From assembly GCF_900103695.1 (NCBI RefSeq), contig NZ_FNHF01000006.1:173603-237602 (forward strand): a stretch of DNA of 64,000 bases. Direction: 5' to 3'. Shown here in pieces: positions 27,343 to 35,670 of the stretch. Under the pieces are notes generated by a model, which had not been told where the DNA came from, did no database searches, and worked only from the letters and a program-made list of their open reading frames with translations. This stretch comes from Sediminibacillus halophilus (GTDB lineage Bacteria; Bacillota; Bacilli; Bacillales; Amphibacillaceae). Every line of letters begins with the position of its first letter. Positions within the stretch are counted from its first letter, which is position 1. The position numbers were made by a program, and so were the translations under genes.

Positions 27343-27423
27343 AAAAACCGAACGAGTTCGAAAGCTGTGAATTTCGAATCATCGTCGGTTTTTATTTTGA
27401 CCACTATGCTTTTGTTCCAGCCA
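27343..27423 (-). repeat. Dispersed terminator repeat, copy 3
   Basis: On the minus strand: GGCTGGAACAAAAGCATAGTG, then an imperfect accgacgatgattcga / tcgaactcgttcggt hairpin and a T-run. It begins 6 bases after the stop of the ABC ATPase gene and should terminate it. Confidence 0.7.
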
Positions 27424-27428
27424 CCCTC

Positions 27429-28229
27429 CTATAAGGTCGACTTAATCTTCAGCCATGGGCGTGACGCTCTCCATTCAATCTCGACCGGAACTTGAAACGT
27501 CTCTGTCATCAAGGAATCTGTCAGTGTTTTTTCTTTTTCACCGGCAGCAACTATTTTCCCGTGATTAATCAGTAGAGCATGCGTGATAGCCGGAATTACT
27601 TCCTCCAGCTGGTGCGTAACATACAGGAGTGTCGGTCCACCCTTCTGGACAGCCATCCTCTGAATAGTAGTTAATAATTGTTCTTTTGCAAAAACATCCA
27701 GTCCGTTGCACGGTTCATCTAAAATAAGGATTTCTGGATCAGGCATTAAAGCACGGGCAATAATCACCCGGCGTTTTTCTCCTTGAGACAATTTCACGAA
27801 TGGACGATCTGCAAAGTCGGCCATTTTCATTTCCTCCAGCAACTTTTCTGCTCGAAAGACCTCCTGATCATTAACTGCCTCATATATACCAATCGAAGCA
27901 TGCTTACCACTGAGCACCACTTCTAATGCTGTGTCACTTGCTCTTTTAAGGAATTGTTCATCGAGGGAAGCACTTACCCAGCCAATAGATTTGCGAAGCT
28001 CAGGCAGATTCGTCCTGCCAAACCGATTACCCAGAACATCAACAGTACCTTTGGTGGGCCACTCGTAACCTGTGACGATTTTCAATAAAGAAGTTTTTCC
28101 CGAACCGTTTAAGCCCAAGATTACCCAGTGCTCTCCTGGAGACACCCGCCAATCCACTTTTTGTAAGATGTTTCTACCGTCTCGTTGAAAGGTGACCTGT
28201 TTTGTTTCGATGATCTCCTTCTGCATCAT
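27429..28229 (-). CDS. ABC transporter ATP-binding protein, YlmA-like
   Basis: 266-residue ATPase with Walker A GLNGSGKTS (about 40-48), signature LSQGEKRR, Walker B ILILDEPCNGLD and the switch His in YVTHQLEE. It resembles YlmA/ModF-type stand-alone ATPases. No permease or binding protein gene is adjacent, so its transport role is uncertain. The C-terminus is short and unlike ABC-F translation factors, which have two ATPase domains. Confidence 0.8.
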   Translation of the reverse strand: MMQKEIIETKQVTFQRDGRNILQKVDWRVSPGEHWVILGLNGSGKTSLLKIVTGYEWPTKGTVDVLGNRFGRTNLPELRKSIGWVSASLDEQFLKRASDTALEVVLSGKHASIGIYEAVNDQEVFRAEKLLEEMKMADFADRPFVKLSQGEKRRVIIARALMPDPEILILDEPCNGLDVFAKEQLLTTIQRMAVQKGGPTLLYVTHQLEEVIPAITHALLINHGKIVAAGEKEKTLTDSLMTETFQVPVEIEWRASRPWLKIKSTL

Positions 28230-28543
28230 TCCACTTCCCGTTCCGCTTCTTTTTCAATTTCATTCATTCGCTGCACAATTATCTTCCATCATAGACCGAT
28301 ACCTATTGAATTTCAACAAGAAAACTGAATATTCAAATATGTTGTGCCTATTTATAATTTAAAAATGGTCCTATATACCTATTTCCATTCTCGAAGCGTC
28401 CATGATATACTTAATTCAATTATTGTTGTTCGGTATGATTGTAATGAAAGAAGAAAAAGCTTTTAAGCGATTATCGTCTTGAATGATTTTATAGAGCAAG
28501 AATAGTAATATATTGTGCTAAAAGCACGTGGAGGAATTTTTTT
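28230..28543. other. Gene-free divergent region before csp
   Basis: No gene seen. It must hold the promoters of the YlmA-like gene and the cold-shock gene. A small stem gtgctaaaagcac lies just before the csp ribosome site gtggagga and could affect translation. Confidence 0.4.
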
Positions 28544-28744
28544 ATGACTAACGGTACAGTTAAATGGTTTAACGCAGACAAAGGTTTCGGTTTTATTGAA
28601 GTTGAGGGCGGCGACGACGTATTCGTTCACTTCTCTGCCATTCAAGGCGAAGGCTTCAAAACATTGGATGAAGGTCAAGCAGTTACTTTCGACGTTGAAG
28701 AAGGCAACCGCGGACCTCAGGCTGCTAACGTTGAAAAAGCGTAA
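28544..28744 (+). CDS. cspA-family: Cold-shock protein
   Basis: 66-residue single-stranded nucleic-acid-binding OB-fold protein, an RNA chaperone induced by cold. Both RNA-binding motifs are intact: KGFGFIEVE (RNP1) and VFVHFSAI (RNP2). GTGGAGGA precedes the ATG. Followed directly by a terminator, so it is monocistronic. Which Csp paralogue it is cannot be told. Confidence 0.95.
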   Translation: MTNGTVKWFNADKGFGFIEVEGGDDVFVHFSAIQGEGFKTLDEGQAVTFDVEEGNRGPQAANVEKA

Positions 28745-28754
28745 CTAGTCTAAC

Positions 28755-28790
28755 AAAAGGCTTTCCTATCACAGGAAAGCCTTTTTTGTG
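28755..28790 (+). terminator. csp terminator
   Basis: aaaggctttcct / aggaaagcctttt stem with T-run, 11 bases after the stop codon. Confidence 0.9.
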
Positions 28791-28901
28791 TTTGCAAAAC
28801 TACCTAGAAAGCTTTAATGACTGGTTGCACGGCGGTTTGACTCCATCTGAATATGAATACGATAAACCTAGTGACTCGACTATATGCTTGGAGGATTTTA
28901 C

Positions 28902-29666
28902 ATGAATAGTTCCGATAACACTATCCTAATAACCGGCGGCTCATCCGGCATCGGGCTGGCCCTGGCTGAACGTTTCCTGGAAGATAACAATAACGTCATC
29001 ATCGTTGGGCGGAATAAAGCGAAGTTGGATGAAGCAAAACAAAAATACCCGCAACTGCATGTCCATGTATGCGATATTGCGGATGAAGCGGATCGCGTTG
29101 CCCTGTTTAGATGGGTTGAGAAGGAATTCCCCACTCTCAACATCTTAGTCAATAATGCAGGGATTCAACAAAGAGCGAACCTTTTGCAGGCGGCCGATCA
29201 TTGGGCCGATTATCGAAAGGAAATTTCCATCAACATCGAGGGCCCTATCCATTTATCCTTGCTGTTTGCTCCCCATTTGGCAAAACAGGAAAATGCGGCG
29301 ATTATCAATGTAAGTTCCGGTTTGGCATTCACACCTGGAGTATGGGTGCCTGTGTACAGTGCCACGAAAGCGGCCATCCATTCCTTTACCATGTCGCTTC
29401 GACTACAACTGGCGGCAACGGGAACTGAAGTCATAGAGGTTCTTCCTCCAGCCGTGAACACAGATTTAGGTGGAAAAGGACTCCATACATTCGGTGCCGA
29501 TTTGAACGAATTTGTGGATTCTGTTTACAGCAGAATCAAACAGGGTGATCAAGAGATCGGATTCGGCGCCTCTGAAAAAAGACTACGCGCCTCCCGCGAG
29601 GAATTAGAGGAGGGCACAAAACAAGCTTGGGAAAACTTTTTGAAGAACAATCCAGAATTTCAATAA
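28902..29666 (+). CDS. SDR family oxidoreductase, DltE-like
   Basis: 254-residue short-chain dehydrogenase. The NAD(P)-binding TGGSSGIG is at about 13-20, NNAG in the middle, and the catalytic YSATK with an upstream Ser (INVSSG) is present. The start ATG follows GGAGG by 7 bases; an in-frame ATG 18 bases upstream overlaps that site and is rejected. Closest in feel to B. subtilis DltE, which despite its name lies in the dlt operon without a proven role. No dlt genes here. Confidence 0.85.
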   Translation: MNSSDNTILITGGSSGIGLALAERFLEDNNNVIIVGRNKAKLDEAKQKYPQLHVHVCDIADEADRVALFRWVEKEFPTLNILVNNAGIQQRANLLQAADHWADYRKEISINIEGPIHLSLLFAPHLAKQENAAIINVSSGLAFTPGVWVPVYSATKAAIHSFTMSLRLQLAATGTEVIEVLPPAVNTDLGGKGLHTFGADLNEFVDSVYSRIKQGDQEIGFGASEKRLRASREELEEGTKQAWENFLKNNPEFQ

Positions 29667-29672
29667 ATATAT

Positions 29673-29701
29673 TACCGCCGGAAACCTTCCGGCGGTTTTT
29701 T
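29673..29701. terminator. Terminator between convergent genes
   Basis: accgccggaa / ttccggcggt stem followed by TTTTTT on the plus strand. It overlaps the stop region of the P1 peptidase gene on the minus strand. Confidence 0.85.
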
Positions 29702-30743
29702 AGATGAACTCCATGAACTCGCGCAGCGAATGCAATGTATTTCCATCCCTGCCTGTTACGGTTTCGGCTGTTATCATCGAATTGAGCACAGCTTCCTCTG
29801 TTGCATCTGCGACAGCAAGGAACGCCAGGTCGATATCCTCTTCATGAATTGCACTATAACGGCTAATTTGTGCATCAGCATGGTGAGGGACTTGATTGGC
29901 TGTAGAAAACCCTAAGATGACATCACCGCTGCCATTGCCTATATAGGAGCCACAACGGCTCAGCCCAACCCCTGCTCTTTTAATGATTCGTTTCAACTGG
30001 CGTGAAGATACTGGCAAATCGGTTGCAACCACGACAATCACCGAACCTTTATCCGGTTCAGGGGAATGTTCTGCCAGCCGTTGTTTAATGATATGTCCTG
30101 CTCGCTTGTCATTGACCCGTAACTGCTCCAATGAACCAAAGTTGGTGAGTGTCAGTACGCCAATTGTGTAGGAACCATGCGGATAGGAAATCACTCTGGA
30201 AGAAGAACCGATTCCCCCTTTTAATCCGAAGCACTTCATTCCCGTTCCCGCGCCGACACCGCCCTCTTGAAAATCGATTGCAGCAGAAGTCAATGCCTCT
30301 TTAACGTGTCTACTTTGAACTGCTCTAGCCCGAATATCATTCAGATACATATCGTTACATTCCCCGACAACCGGGTTCACTGTCCCGGTCGTCCTCCCGA
30401 TTTCCGGGTTGTGTTTCAGCATATAATCGATCAGGCTATCGGTACACGTCCCAATGCTTAATGTGTTTGTCAAAAGGATTGGCGTTTCGATGGTACCCAG
30501 CTCTTCTAACTGAATCGTTCCTACCGACTTGCCAAAACCATTGAGAACATGAGCAGCACCAACTACTTTGTTGGTAAATACATTTCCCTGATGCGGAAGG
30601 ATAGCTGTCACCCCGGTCTTTAATGGACCGTCATCAATGGTTGCATGACCTGACGTAACCCCGCCCACATCACTGATTTTATTCAATCGGCCAGTTTCCA
30701 GGCTGCCGATTTCGATACCATAATCCCTGATTCTTTTCTGCAT
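29700..30743 (-). CDS. P1 family aminopeptidase (DmpA/BapA-like)
   Basis: 347-residue N-terminal-nucleophile peptidase, relative of DmpA and beta-peptidyl aminopeptidases. It matures by self-cleavage before a Ser in the segment SYIGNGSGDVILGFST. Early conserved blocks: LNKISDVGGVTSGHATI, KVVGAAHVLNGFGKSVG, GTVNPVVGECNDMYLND, EGGVGAGTGMKCFGLKGGIGSSSR. It removes N-terminal residues, sometimes D- or beta-amino acids. No signal peptide. A single-gene unit on this strand, followed 34 bases upstream by the AraC gene end. Confidence 0.85.
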   Translation of the reverse strand: MQKRIRDYGIEIGSLETGRLNKISDVGGVTSGHATIDDGPLKTGVTAILPHQGNVFTNKVVGAAHVLNGFGKSVGTIQLEELGTIETPILLTNTLSIGTCTDSLIDYMLKHNPEIGRTTGTVNPVVGECNDMYLNDIRARAVQSRHVKEALTSAAIDFQEGGVGAGTGMKCFGLKGGIGSSSRVISYPHGSYTIGVLTLTNFGSLEQLRVNDKRAGHIIKQRLAEHSPEPDKGSVIVVVATDLPVSSRQLKRIIKRAGVGLSRCGSYIGNGSGDVILGFSTANQVPHHADAQISRYSAIHEEDIDLAFLAVADATEEAVLNSMITAETVTGRDGNTLHSLREFMEFI

Positions 30744-30776
30744 GGGGACTGTCCCTCCTCTTTCCTTACCCGCTTC

Positions 30777-31634
30777 TTATTTTACAGGAATCCAAACCTC
30801 TGAATAAAGGTCAGAGCTTGTTGGATCATCACTGGAATACACTTCTAATTCCGGAGTCCCTGCATGCCTGTAACCGCTTGTCGGAAACCATTCCGTAAAA
30901 ATCCGGTTCCAAACCTGCTGCATGGCTTCGGGCATCGGTCCACGAACTTCGAAAACCGCCCACCTCGAAGCGGGAATGGTCATTTGTCCGAATGCTTGAG
31001 GAATATCACCATCAAATGCGGTTGCCACCCAATAATCAATTATCTGCTTATCATTTTTATTATCAACACAAACGCCCAGCACCCCTTTTATCGGACCGTT
31101 ATTCAAACGGAACAGTTGGTCATCTGTCCCATCGTTATTCACCTGATCCCAAAATTTCGGTATTTCTTTCATGTTTTCCTCATTGGGGAGGGAAAAGGTT
31201 CGTTTAATACCTGCTACTTGAAAATCTTCCATTTCAACAATACGATACTTCATTGGATCTGCTCCTTTCAACTGTACTTGGATGGTCAGTCGATTATAGA
31301 ATGTCAGCATTCCGGAAAACTTTCTCGATTCGCTCGGTGAAATGCCATGCTGTCTTCGGAAAGCCTTCGCAAACGCCTCTGGAGTCTCGTAACCATACTT
31401 GTAGGCAAGATCGATCACCTTGATACTGGAGTGCATCAGTTCCTGCGCGGCCAATGTCAGGCGCCGGCGCCTTATATATTCACCTACAGATATGTCCGTT
31501 AAAATGGTGAATGTACGCTGGAAATGAAAAGCGGAAACATGTGCCTGCTTGGCCACCTCCTCCAGACTGATCGGTTCCAGTAAACGAGATTCCATATAGT
31601 TGATCGCCCGTTGTATCGATTCTACCCAAGCCAC
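30777..31634 (-). CDS. AraC-type activator with GyrI-like effector domain
   Basis: 285-residue regulator. Two AraC helix-turn-helix motifs fill residues 8-105 (LEEVAKQAHVSAFHFQRTF; IDLAYKYGYETPEAFAKAFRRQHGISPSE). From about 128 comes a GyrI-like/BacR ligand-binding domain (DFQVAGIKRTF, WAVFEVRGPMPEAMQQVWNRIFTEWFPTSGYRHAGTPELEVY). Such proteins often sense amphipathic drugs. GTG at 31634 is chosen because AAGGAG lies 8 bases upstream; the GTG three codons earlier touches that site. It sits 33 bases from the P1 peptidase gene, in which case the two may be cotranscribed. Confidence 0.85.
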   Translation of the reverse strand: MAWVESIQRAINYMESRLLEPISLEEVAKQAHVSAFHFQRTFTILTDISVGEYIRRRRLTLAAQELMHSSIKVIDLAYKYGYETPEAFAKAFRRQHGISPSESRKFSGMLTFYNRLTIQVQLKGADPMKYRIVEMEDFQVAGIKRTFSLPNEENMKEIPKFWDQVNNDGTDDQLFRLNNGPIKGVLGVCVDNKNDKQIIDYWVATAFDGDIPQAFGQMTIPASRWAVFEVRGPMPEAMQQVWNRIFTEWFPTSGYRHAGTPELEVYSSDDPTSSDLYSEVWIPVK

Positions 31635-31843
31635 GGCGCTCACTCCTTGCTCTTTATACTAACAACCAGACAACCAATCATCTGGTCTTTCTATGCTTTG
31701 TTGTGACAGTATCCTCTTTTTCATTATAAATGAAAAACAGGCATGGTTTTGTAAAAATCAAATTTACTATCCACCGTCTTGAAACCAAAATGACGTTTGA
31801 AGCGTACTAATTAGTACCAGTAAAAGGGAAAGGGTGGAATGCG

Positions 31844-32242
31844 TTGAAGAGAAAAGTCATTATTTTTACGATTATTTCCGCTTTGCTTTACAGTTTGATC
31901 ATCATCTTAACAACTCTGACTCCACTGGCAGACATGGGTGAAAACGCCAATCAGTTCAATACTGCTGGTATGTGGCTTGCAGTTGGTATGGTCCTTTTTT
32001 GTTATTTTGTGCCGTTGCTCTTTTTTCTGTTTGGTTTAACATGGATAAAGTATGTAATGGCCGCATTATGCGGTATAGGATTACTCAGTTTTTTACCGAT
32101 GTTTTTAGGAATTTTACTTTATATGACAAAGGATGGGGTTTCTTTCATACTGTTTGCCGTGTTGGTTACTTGTGGGGCAGGGATCATTATCAATCTCATG
32201 TGGTACTTTGCAGCTTTTCGAACAAACCGCTTAAAAAGCTAA
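31844..32242 (+). CDS. Four-helix membrane protein, DUF5391-like
   Basis: 132-residue protein with four hydrophobic segments (about 4-28, 41-62, 66-92, 100-122) and little else. The pattern TPLADMGENANQFNTAGMWLAVGMVLF resembles the DUF5391 family of Bacillus. TTG start preceded by GGTGG. Function unknown. It has its own transcript between divergent AraC and convergent glycosyltransferase genes. Confidence 0.6.
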   Translation: MKRKVIIFTIISALLYSLIIILTTLTPLADMGENANQFNTAGMWLAVGMVLFCYFVPLLFFLFGLTWIKYVMAALCGIGLLSFLPMFLGILLYMTKDGVSFILFAVLVTCGAGIIINLMWYFAAFRTNRLKS

Positions 32243-32247
32243 AAAAA

Positions 32248-32270
32248 AGAGCAGGAACTCCTGCTCTGAT
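32248..32270 (-). terminator. Terminator of the glycosyltransferase gene
   Basis: agagcagga / tcctgctct stem with a T8 run on the minus strand. Confidence 0.85.
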
Positions 32271-32279
32271 AAAGGACTT

Positions 32280-33266
32280 TTACCTCTTGTTTATATAGTC
32301 CGTTAAATAAGTTACAAAGTGCCTTGCCCGCATCTCGTTCGTATGATTCTGATGAATAAAATCATATCCATTTTGCGCAATTTGATTTCGCTTCTCCTCA
32401 TTATTTAAATAATACACAGCTTTTTCATAAATCTCATTTGTATTACAGGCAACGTAGTGTACACCGTCTTGAAACCCCAACTCCTCGATTTCCTGGTTGG
32501 GTTCTGCCAACAGCAACGTCTTGCATCCCAAGGCTTCAAAGTATTTCAACACCGCAAAGGCTCCACTTGAATTTCGGCTTCCACAGGTAAAAAATATTTT
32601 TGACCGGTTTAGTTCCTTAGCATACTTCTCGTTAACATACATTTCTTTTGAGTACGGAACTTTGTGACCTGGGTGAGGGTGGAATACAAAACCCGGAACA
32701 TCCCCCATCGTATTCAGCACTGCTTCTCGAAAGGCATAGCGACCCTTTTCAGCTATTTGTTTCGGAGGATTCTTTTCATCTTCATAATATAACAGTCCCA
32801 TTAAGAGATAATCGATATCCTTTTCCATGTTCCAGTCCTTGATGATTTCCGGATTGATCGACCATGGCAGCCAACGGAGTTTATCCTTGTATTGCGGAAA
32901 TACAGTTAAAAATGGATTTTTACTGACAGAAAAAATCAGGTCCACCTTATTTTTTTCGATATATTGAATCCTTTTCGCTTTAGAAAAATGTAAGTCAATC
33001 ACAAAACAAGCCTTGGGAATGTCTATATCAGCCAAACCGGTTACAACAGGGGCGAGCCCATTTCTCCACGCTATATCATAATGAAAAATAAAATCCGGTT
33101 CTAGTTGTAATGTAGTTAAAATATCGCGAATATTTCCGTCTTCATACCAGTAATGCACTTCTGCGAATTCCTCAATGGCACGCAACATATCTATTTTCGG
33201 TCTATGCTTGGGAAAATCCATCCAAAACCGCCTTACCAGAATCAAAATCTTCAGTTTCTGTTCCAC
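32280..33266 (-). CDS. CgeB-like glycosyltransferase
   Basis: 328-residue protein with a GT-B type layout. The C-terminal half carries the CgeB/Glyco_trans_1_2 pattern (SKIFFTCGSRNSSGAFAVLKYFEALGCKTLLLAEPNQEIEELGFQDGVHYVAC). CgeB-like enzymes modify the spore crust with sugars or act on surface glycans. No signal peptide. No neighbouring sugar genes indicate the donor or acceptor. Confidence 0.7.
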   Translation of the reverse strand: MEQKLKILILVRRFWMDFPKHRPKIDMLRAIEEFAEVHYWYEDGNIRDILTTLQLEPDFIFHYDIAWRNGLAPVVTGLADIDIPKACFVIDLHFSKAKRIQYIEKNKVDLIFSVSKNPFLTVFPQYKDKLRWLPWSINPEIIKDWNMEKDIDYLLMGLLYYEDEKNPPKQIAEKGRYAFREAVLNTMGDVPGFVFHPHPGHKVPYSKEMYVNEKYAKELNRSKIFFTCGSRNSSGAFAVLKYFEALGCKTLLLAEPNQEIEELGFQDGVHYVACNTNEIYEKAVYYLNNEEKRNQIAQNGYDFIHQNHTNEMRARHFVTYLTDYINKR

Positions 33267-33404
33267 TTGAAACGTTCACCCCCAATAATGGACACTCATT
33301 TCCTTTTCTATCCCATTGCCATATATATATGTGTAAGATTTGCAAATGGACTAGATGGCTATCATAAAATAGAGGAAATTGGCTGTTATTGTTTAGAATA
33401 CGGA

Positions 33405-33442
33405 CAAAAAAAGAGACCTCCCTAAACAGTTAGGTCAGCCTC
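33405..33442 (-). terminator. Terminator of the NhaC-family gene
   Basis: On the minus strand gacctaa / ttagg-gaggtc forms an imperfect stem followed by T7. Confidence 0.7.
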
Positions 33443-33463
33443 TTCTTTCTATATTTCTATGGT

Positions 33464-34942
33464 TTAATCATTGTTCGGTGGTTCTTTGCGCTCTTCCCCA
33501 TTTTTTCCTTCAAATCGTAGTCCCCAACCCGTTAATGCAGCTACCAGCATCACGATAACGAGAAACCAGCCTTGGAAAACAAACGGGAATACAGACGTCG
33601 GTTGTACAACCGGCAGCCAATCGTAAGTATCCTGCATCATTTGAATCGTCGACCAACCTAATAATACCGGTGCCCCCCAAGGGAAAATATATCCCAGGGC
33701 AGAGGTGACCGCATCCAGCATATTTGCCCGCCGATAGCGATGAATACGGTATTTATCGCCCAGTTCCTTTACAAATGGAGCAGCGGCAATCTCCGCAGCT
33801 GTATTGATGGTAATTGCGCTATTCAGCAAGGCAACGATCGACCAGATGGCAAATTCAGCTTTTCGAATCGATGTTTTAATCCACTTGACTAAAGCATTGG
33901 TGATGACATTCATGGTGCCACCTAAGCGAAGCAAATGAGCAGCCCCTACTATCAGTAAAATTAATATAGCCATGTTGATATAACCTGTAATCCCATTTAT
34001 AAGCGCACCTTCTACTATTGCATCCGAGTCCGGATTAAAGCGGATGATATCGCTGAAAGCACCTAAGTTCAGGAGCACAATCAAAGGGATAGAGACAATG
34101 ATCCCCCATGTTAACGATGTGATTAAATGATGTCCGGATAAAGCAAGAATTAAAACGAGAGCAAACGGAATCAGCATTAACAATCCTTTAGGATCGGCAG
34201 AATCAAGCATAGCTGTACGTGCAGACTCATCGGCAGAAACTGCTTCACCACCTCCAAATATCGCAAACAGCAGGGTAGTTGGAATTGCTGCAATGATTGC
34301 ATATTTAAATCGGCTGCGCACCACTCCCGGCACGTCGGCATCCTGCGTCGTAGCGGAGACGATCGTCGTGTCCGAAACAGGCGCTAAATTATCACCAAAT
34401 ACAGCGCCGGCTAAAATCGCTGCAAACAGCATGACAGGGTCTGCTTCAGTTGCGATTCCAGCAGGATACATAAGCGTACAGAAAGCTACTGTAGTACCAT
34501 ATCCCGTTCCGACAGCAGTGGAAAAAACAGCTGCGAGCAAGAAGGTTAAAGCGACGAAAAGACCCCCTGTCAGGCCGGTAATCGCCCCGATCCACACCAA
34601 ACCCTCGACCAAGCCGCCTGTTTGCAAAACCTGAGCAAACATCCCAGCGTAAAACCAGGCTACCATGGCGATTACGCCAATTGGCTGGGCAAGGCCGTCG
34701 AATAACCCTTGAGCATAGTCCTCCCATTTGCTCTTACTGAATAACAACCCCAGTGTTAAACCGATAACGGCTCCTACGACCAATCCAATTTCCGATGATA
34801 GCTGCAGAACACTAGTTGTTATCGCCCAGATTACAAAAAACAATAAAGGTACAGCCGCGCCAAAAGCTCCTCCCCGGAACTCAAGTTTCGTAATGTCCTT
34901 GCTGCCTGTAGCACGGGCCAGATCTTCCGTATCCTTTGTCAT
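33464..34942 (-). CDS. NhaC family Na+/H+ antiporter
   Basis: 492-residue transporter with about 12-13 helices. The conserved block AAILAGAVFGDNLAPVSDTTIVSATTQDADVPGVVRSRFKYA is the NhaC/Na_H_antiporter signature (GDNxSPxSDTT). The C-terminal half has LNSAITINTAAEIAAAPFVKEL. The start ATG is 4 bases after GGTGGGGG; the frame is open 85 codons upstream, but that part is AT-rich, has no ribosome site and does not fit the family. Exports Na+ or exchanges related solutes against H+. Confidence 0.88.
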   Translation of the reverse strand: MTKDTEDLARATGSKDITKLEFRGGAFGAAVPLLFFVIWAITTSVLQLSSEIGLVVGAVIGLTLGLLFSKSKWEDYAQGLFDGLAQPIGVIAMVAWFYAGMFAQVLQTGGLVEGLVWIGAITGLTGGLFVALTFLLAAVFSTAVGTGYGTTVAFCTLMYPAGIATEADPVMLFAAILAGAVFGDNLAPVSDTTIVSATTQDADVPGVVRSRFKYAIIAAIPTTLLFAIFGGGEAVSADESARTAMLDSADPKGLLMLIPFALVLILALSGHHLITSLTWGIIVSIPLIVLLNLGAFSDIIRFNPDSDAIVEGALINGITGYINMAILILLIVGAAHLLRLGGTMNVITNALVKWIKTSIRKAEFAIWSIVALLNSAITINTAAEIAAAPFVKELGDKYRIHRYRRANMLDAVTSALGYIFPWGAPVLLGWSTIQMMQDTYDWLPVVQPTSVFPFVFQGWFLVIVMLVAALTGWGLRFEGKNGEERKEPPNND

Positions 34943-35670
34943 ATTCCCCCACCTCAATTCCAAAAAATAAATAAAAAATACAATACAGATAAACCATGTT
35001 ATACAGCACATTTTATCATATCGGTTTTTATTTGCGGAATAGAAGAATTTATTTCCTGAAAACGAGTCGTTGGGCCCATAATACTCGACTTGGAGAACAT
35101 AATGGATTCTGTGAAATACTATAGCTGATATATATAGTGGGAAAAACATGCACCTTTTCACTAATTTGATAGAATACATATTTAAATAAGAAGACACTCA
35201 GTTTATACCGCATATAGCTTAAAAGATTATTACACCATTCTTTCTCGGTTAAAATTATTTTCTGCCTTCCTGTCATATAGGTTATGTTGTTGTAAAAAAG
35301 TGTGGTCATAGAGTACAAACAGGATAGATTATCCAGAAACTGTTCTGGTTGATCTATCCTGTTTTTTATATTCTATAATTTTTTCGAAAGGATTTCTCTG
35401 ATATACCAACAAATAGTGAAGTGCCCCAAAGAGGCAGGATCACGATTGGATATGACTAATTAATTGTATTTGCGTACTTATATAGTTTGCCTCTTTGTTT
35501 AACTGCGCACATTCATGTCCCAGCTATTCAACAGCAAAGCCAGACGTTTAGCAAAGGGAAGAAGAAAGTACCGGTGAGACACTGGCGGCTCTTTAGAATA
35601 GCGTTTTAAAAAAACATTCCATACGCCATTTTATTACTGTTCACCATCTGCTCTGTGCAATTCTACTGAA
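34943..35670. other. Gene-free region with hairpins
   Basis: I see no supported gene in about 730 bases. It holds a strong plus-strand terminator at 35318-35366 and a 10-bp inverted repeat (caaagaggca 35427-35436, tgcctctttg 35488-35497). An agctgggaca motif on the minus strand at 35515-35524 resembles the head of the dispersed repeat. Probably decayed sequence. Confidence 0.45.
35318..35366 (+). terminator. Orphan double-stem terminator
   Basis: Outer stem aacaggatagat / atctatcctgtt and inner stem ccagaa / ttctgg with loop actg, then TTTTTT. No plus-strand gene precedes it. Confidence 0.75.

Noticed and set aside
34943..35197. 85-codon N-terminal extension of the NhaC-family protein
   Set aside because: AT-rich, no ribosome site, no family similarity; a strong site lies before ATG 34942.
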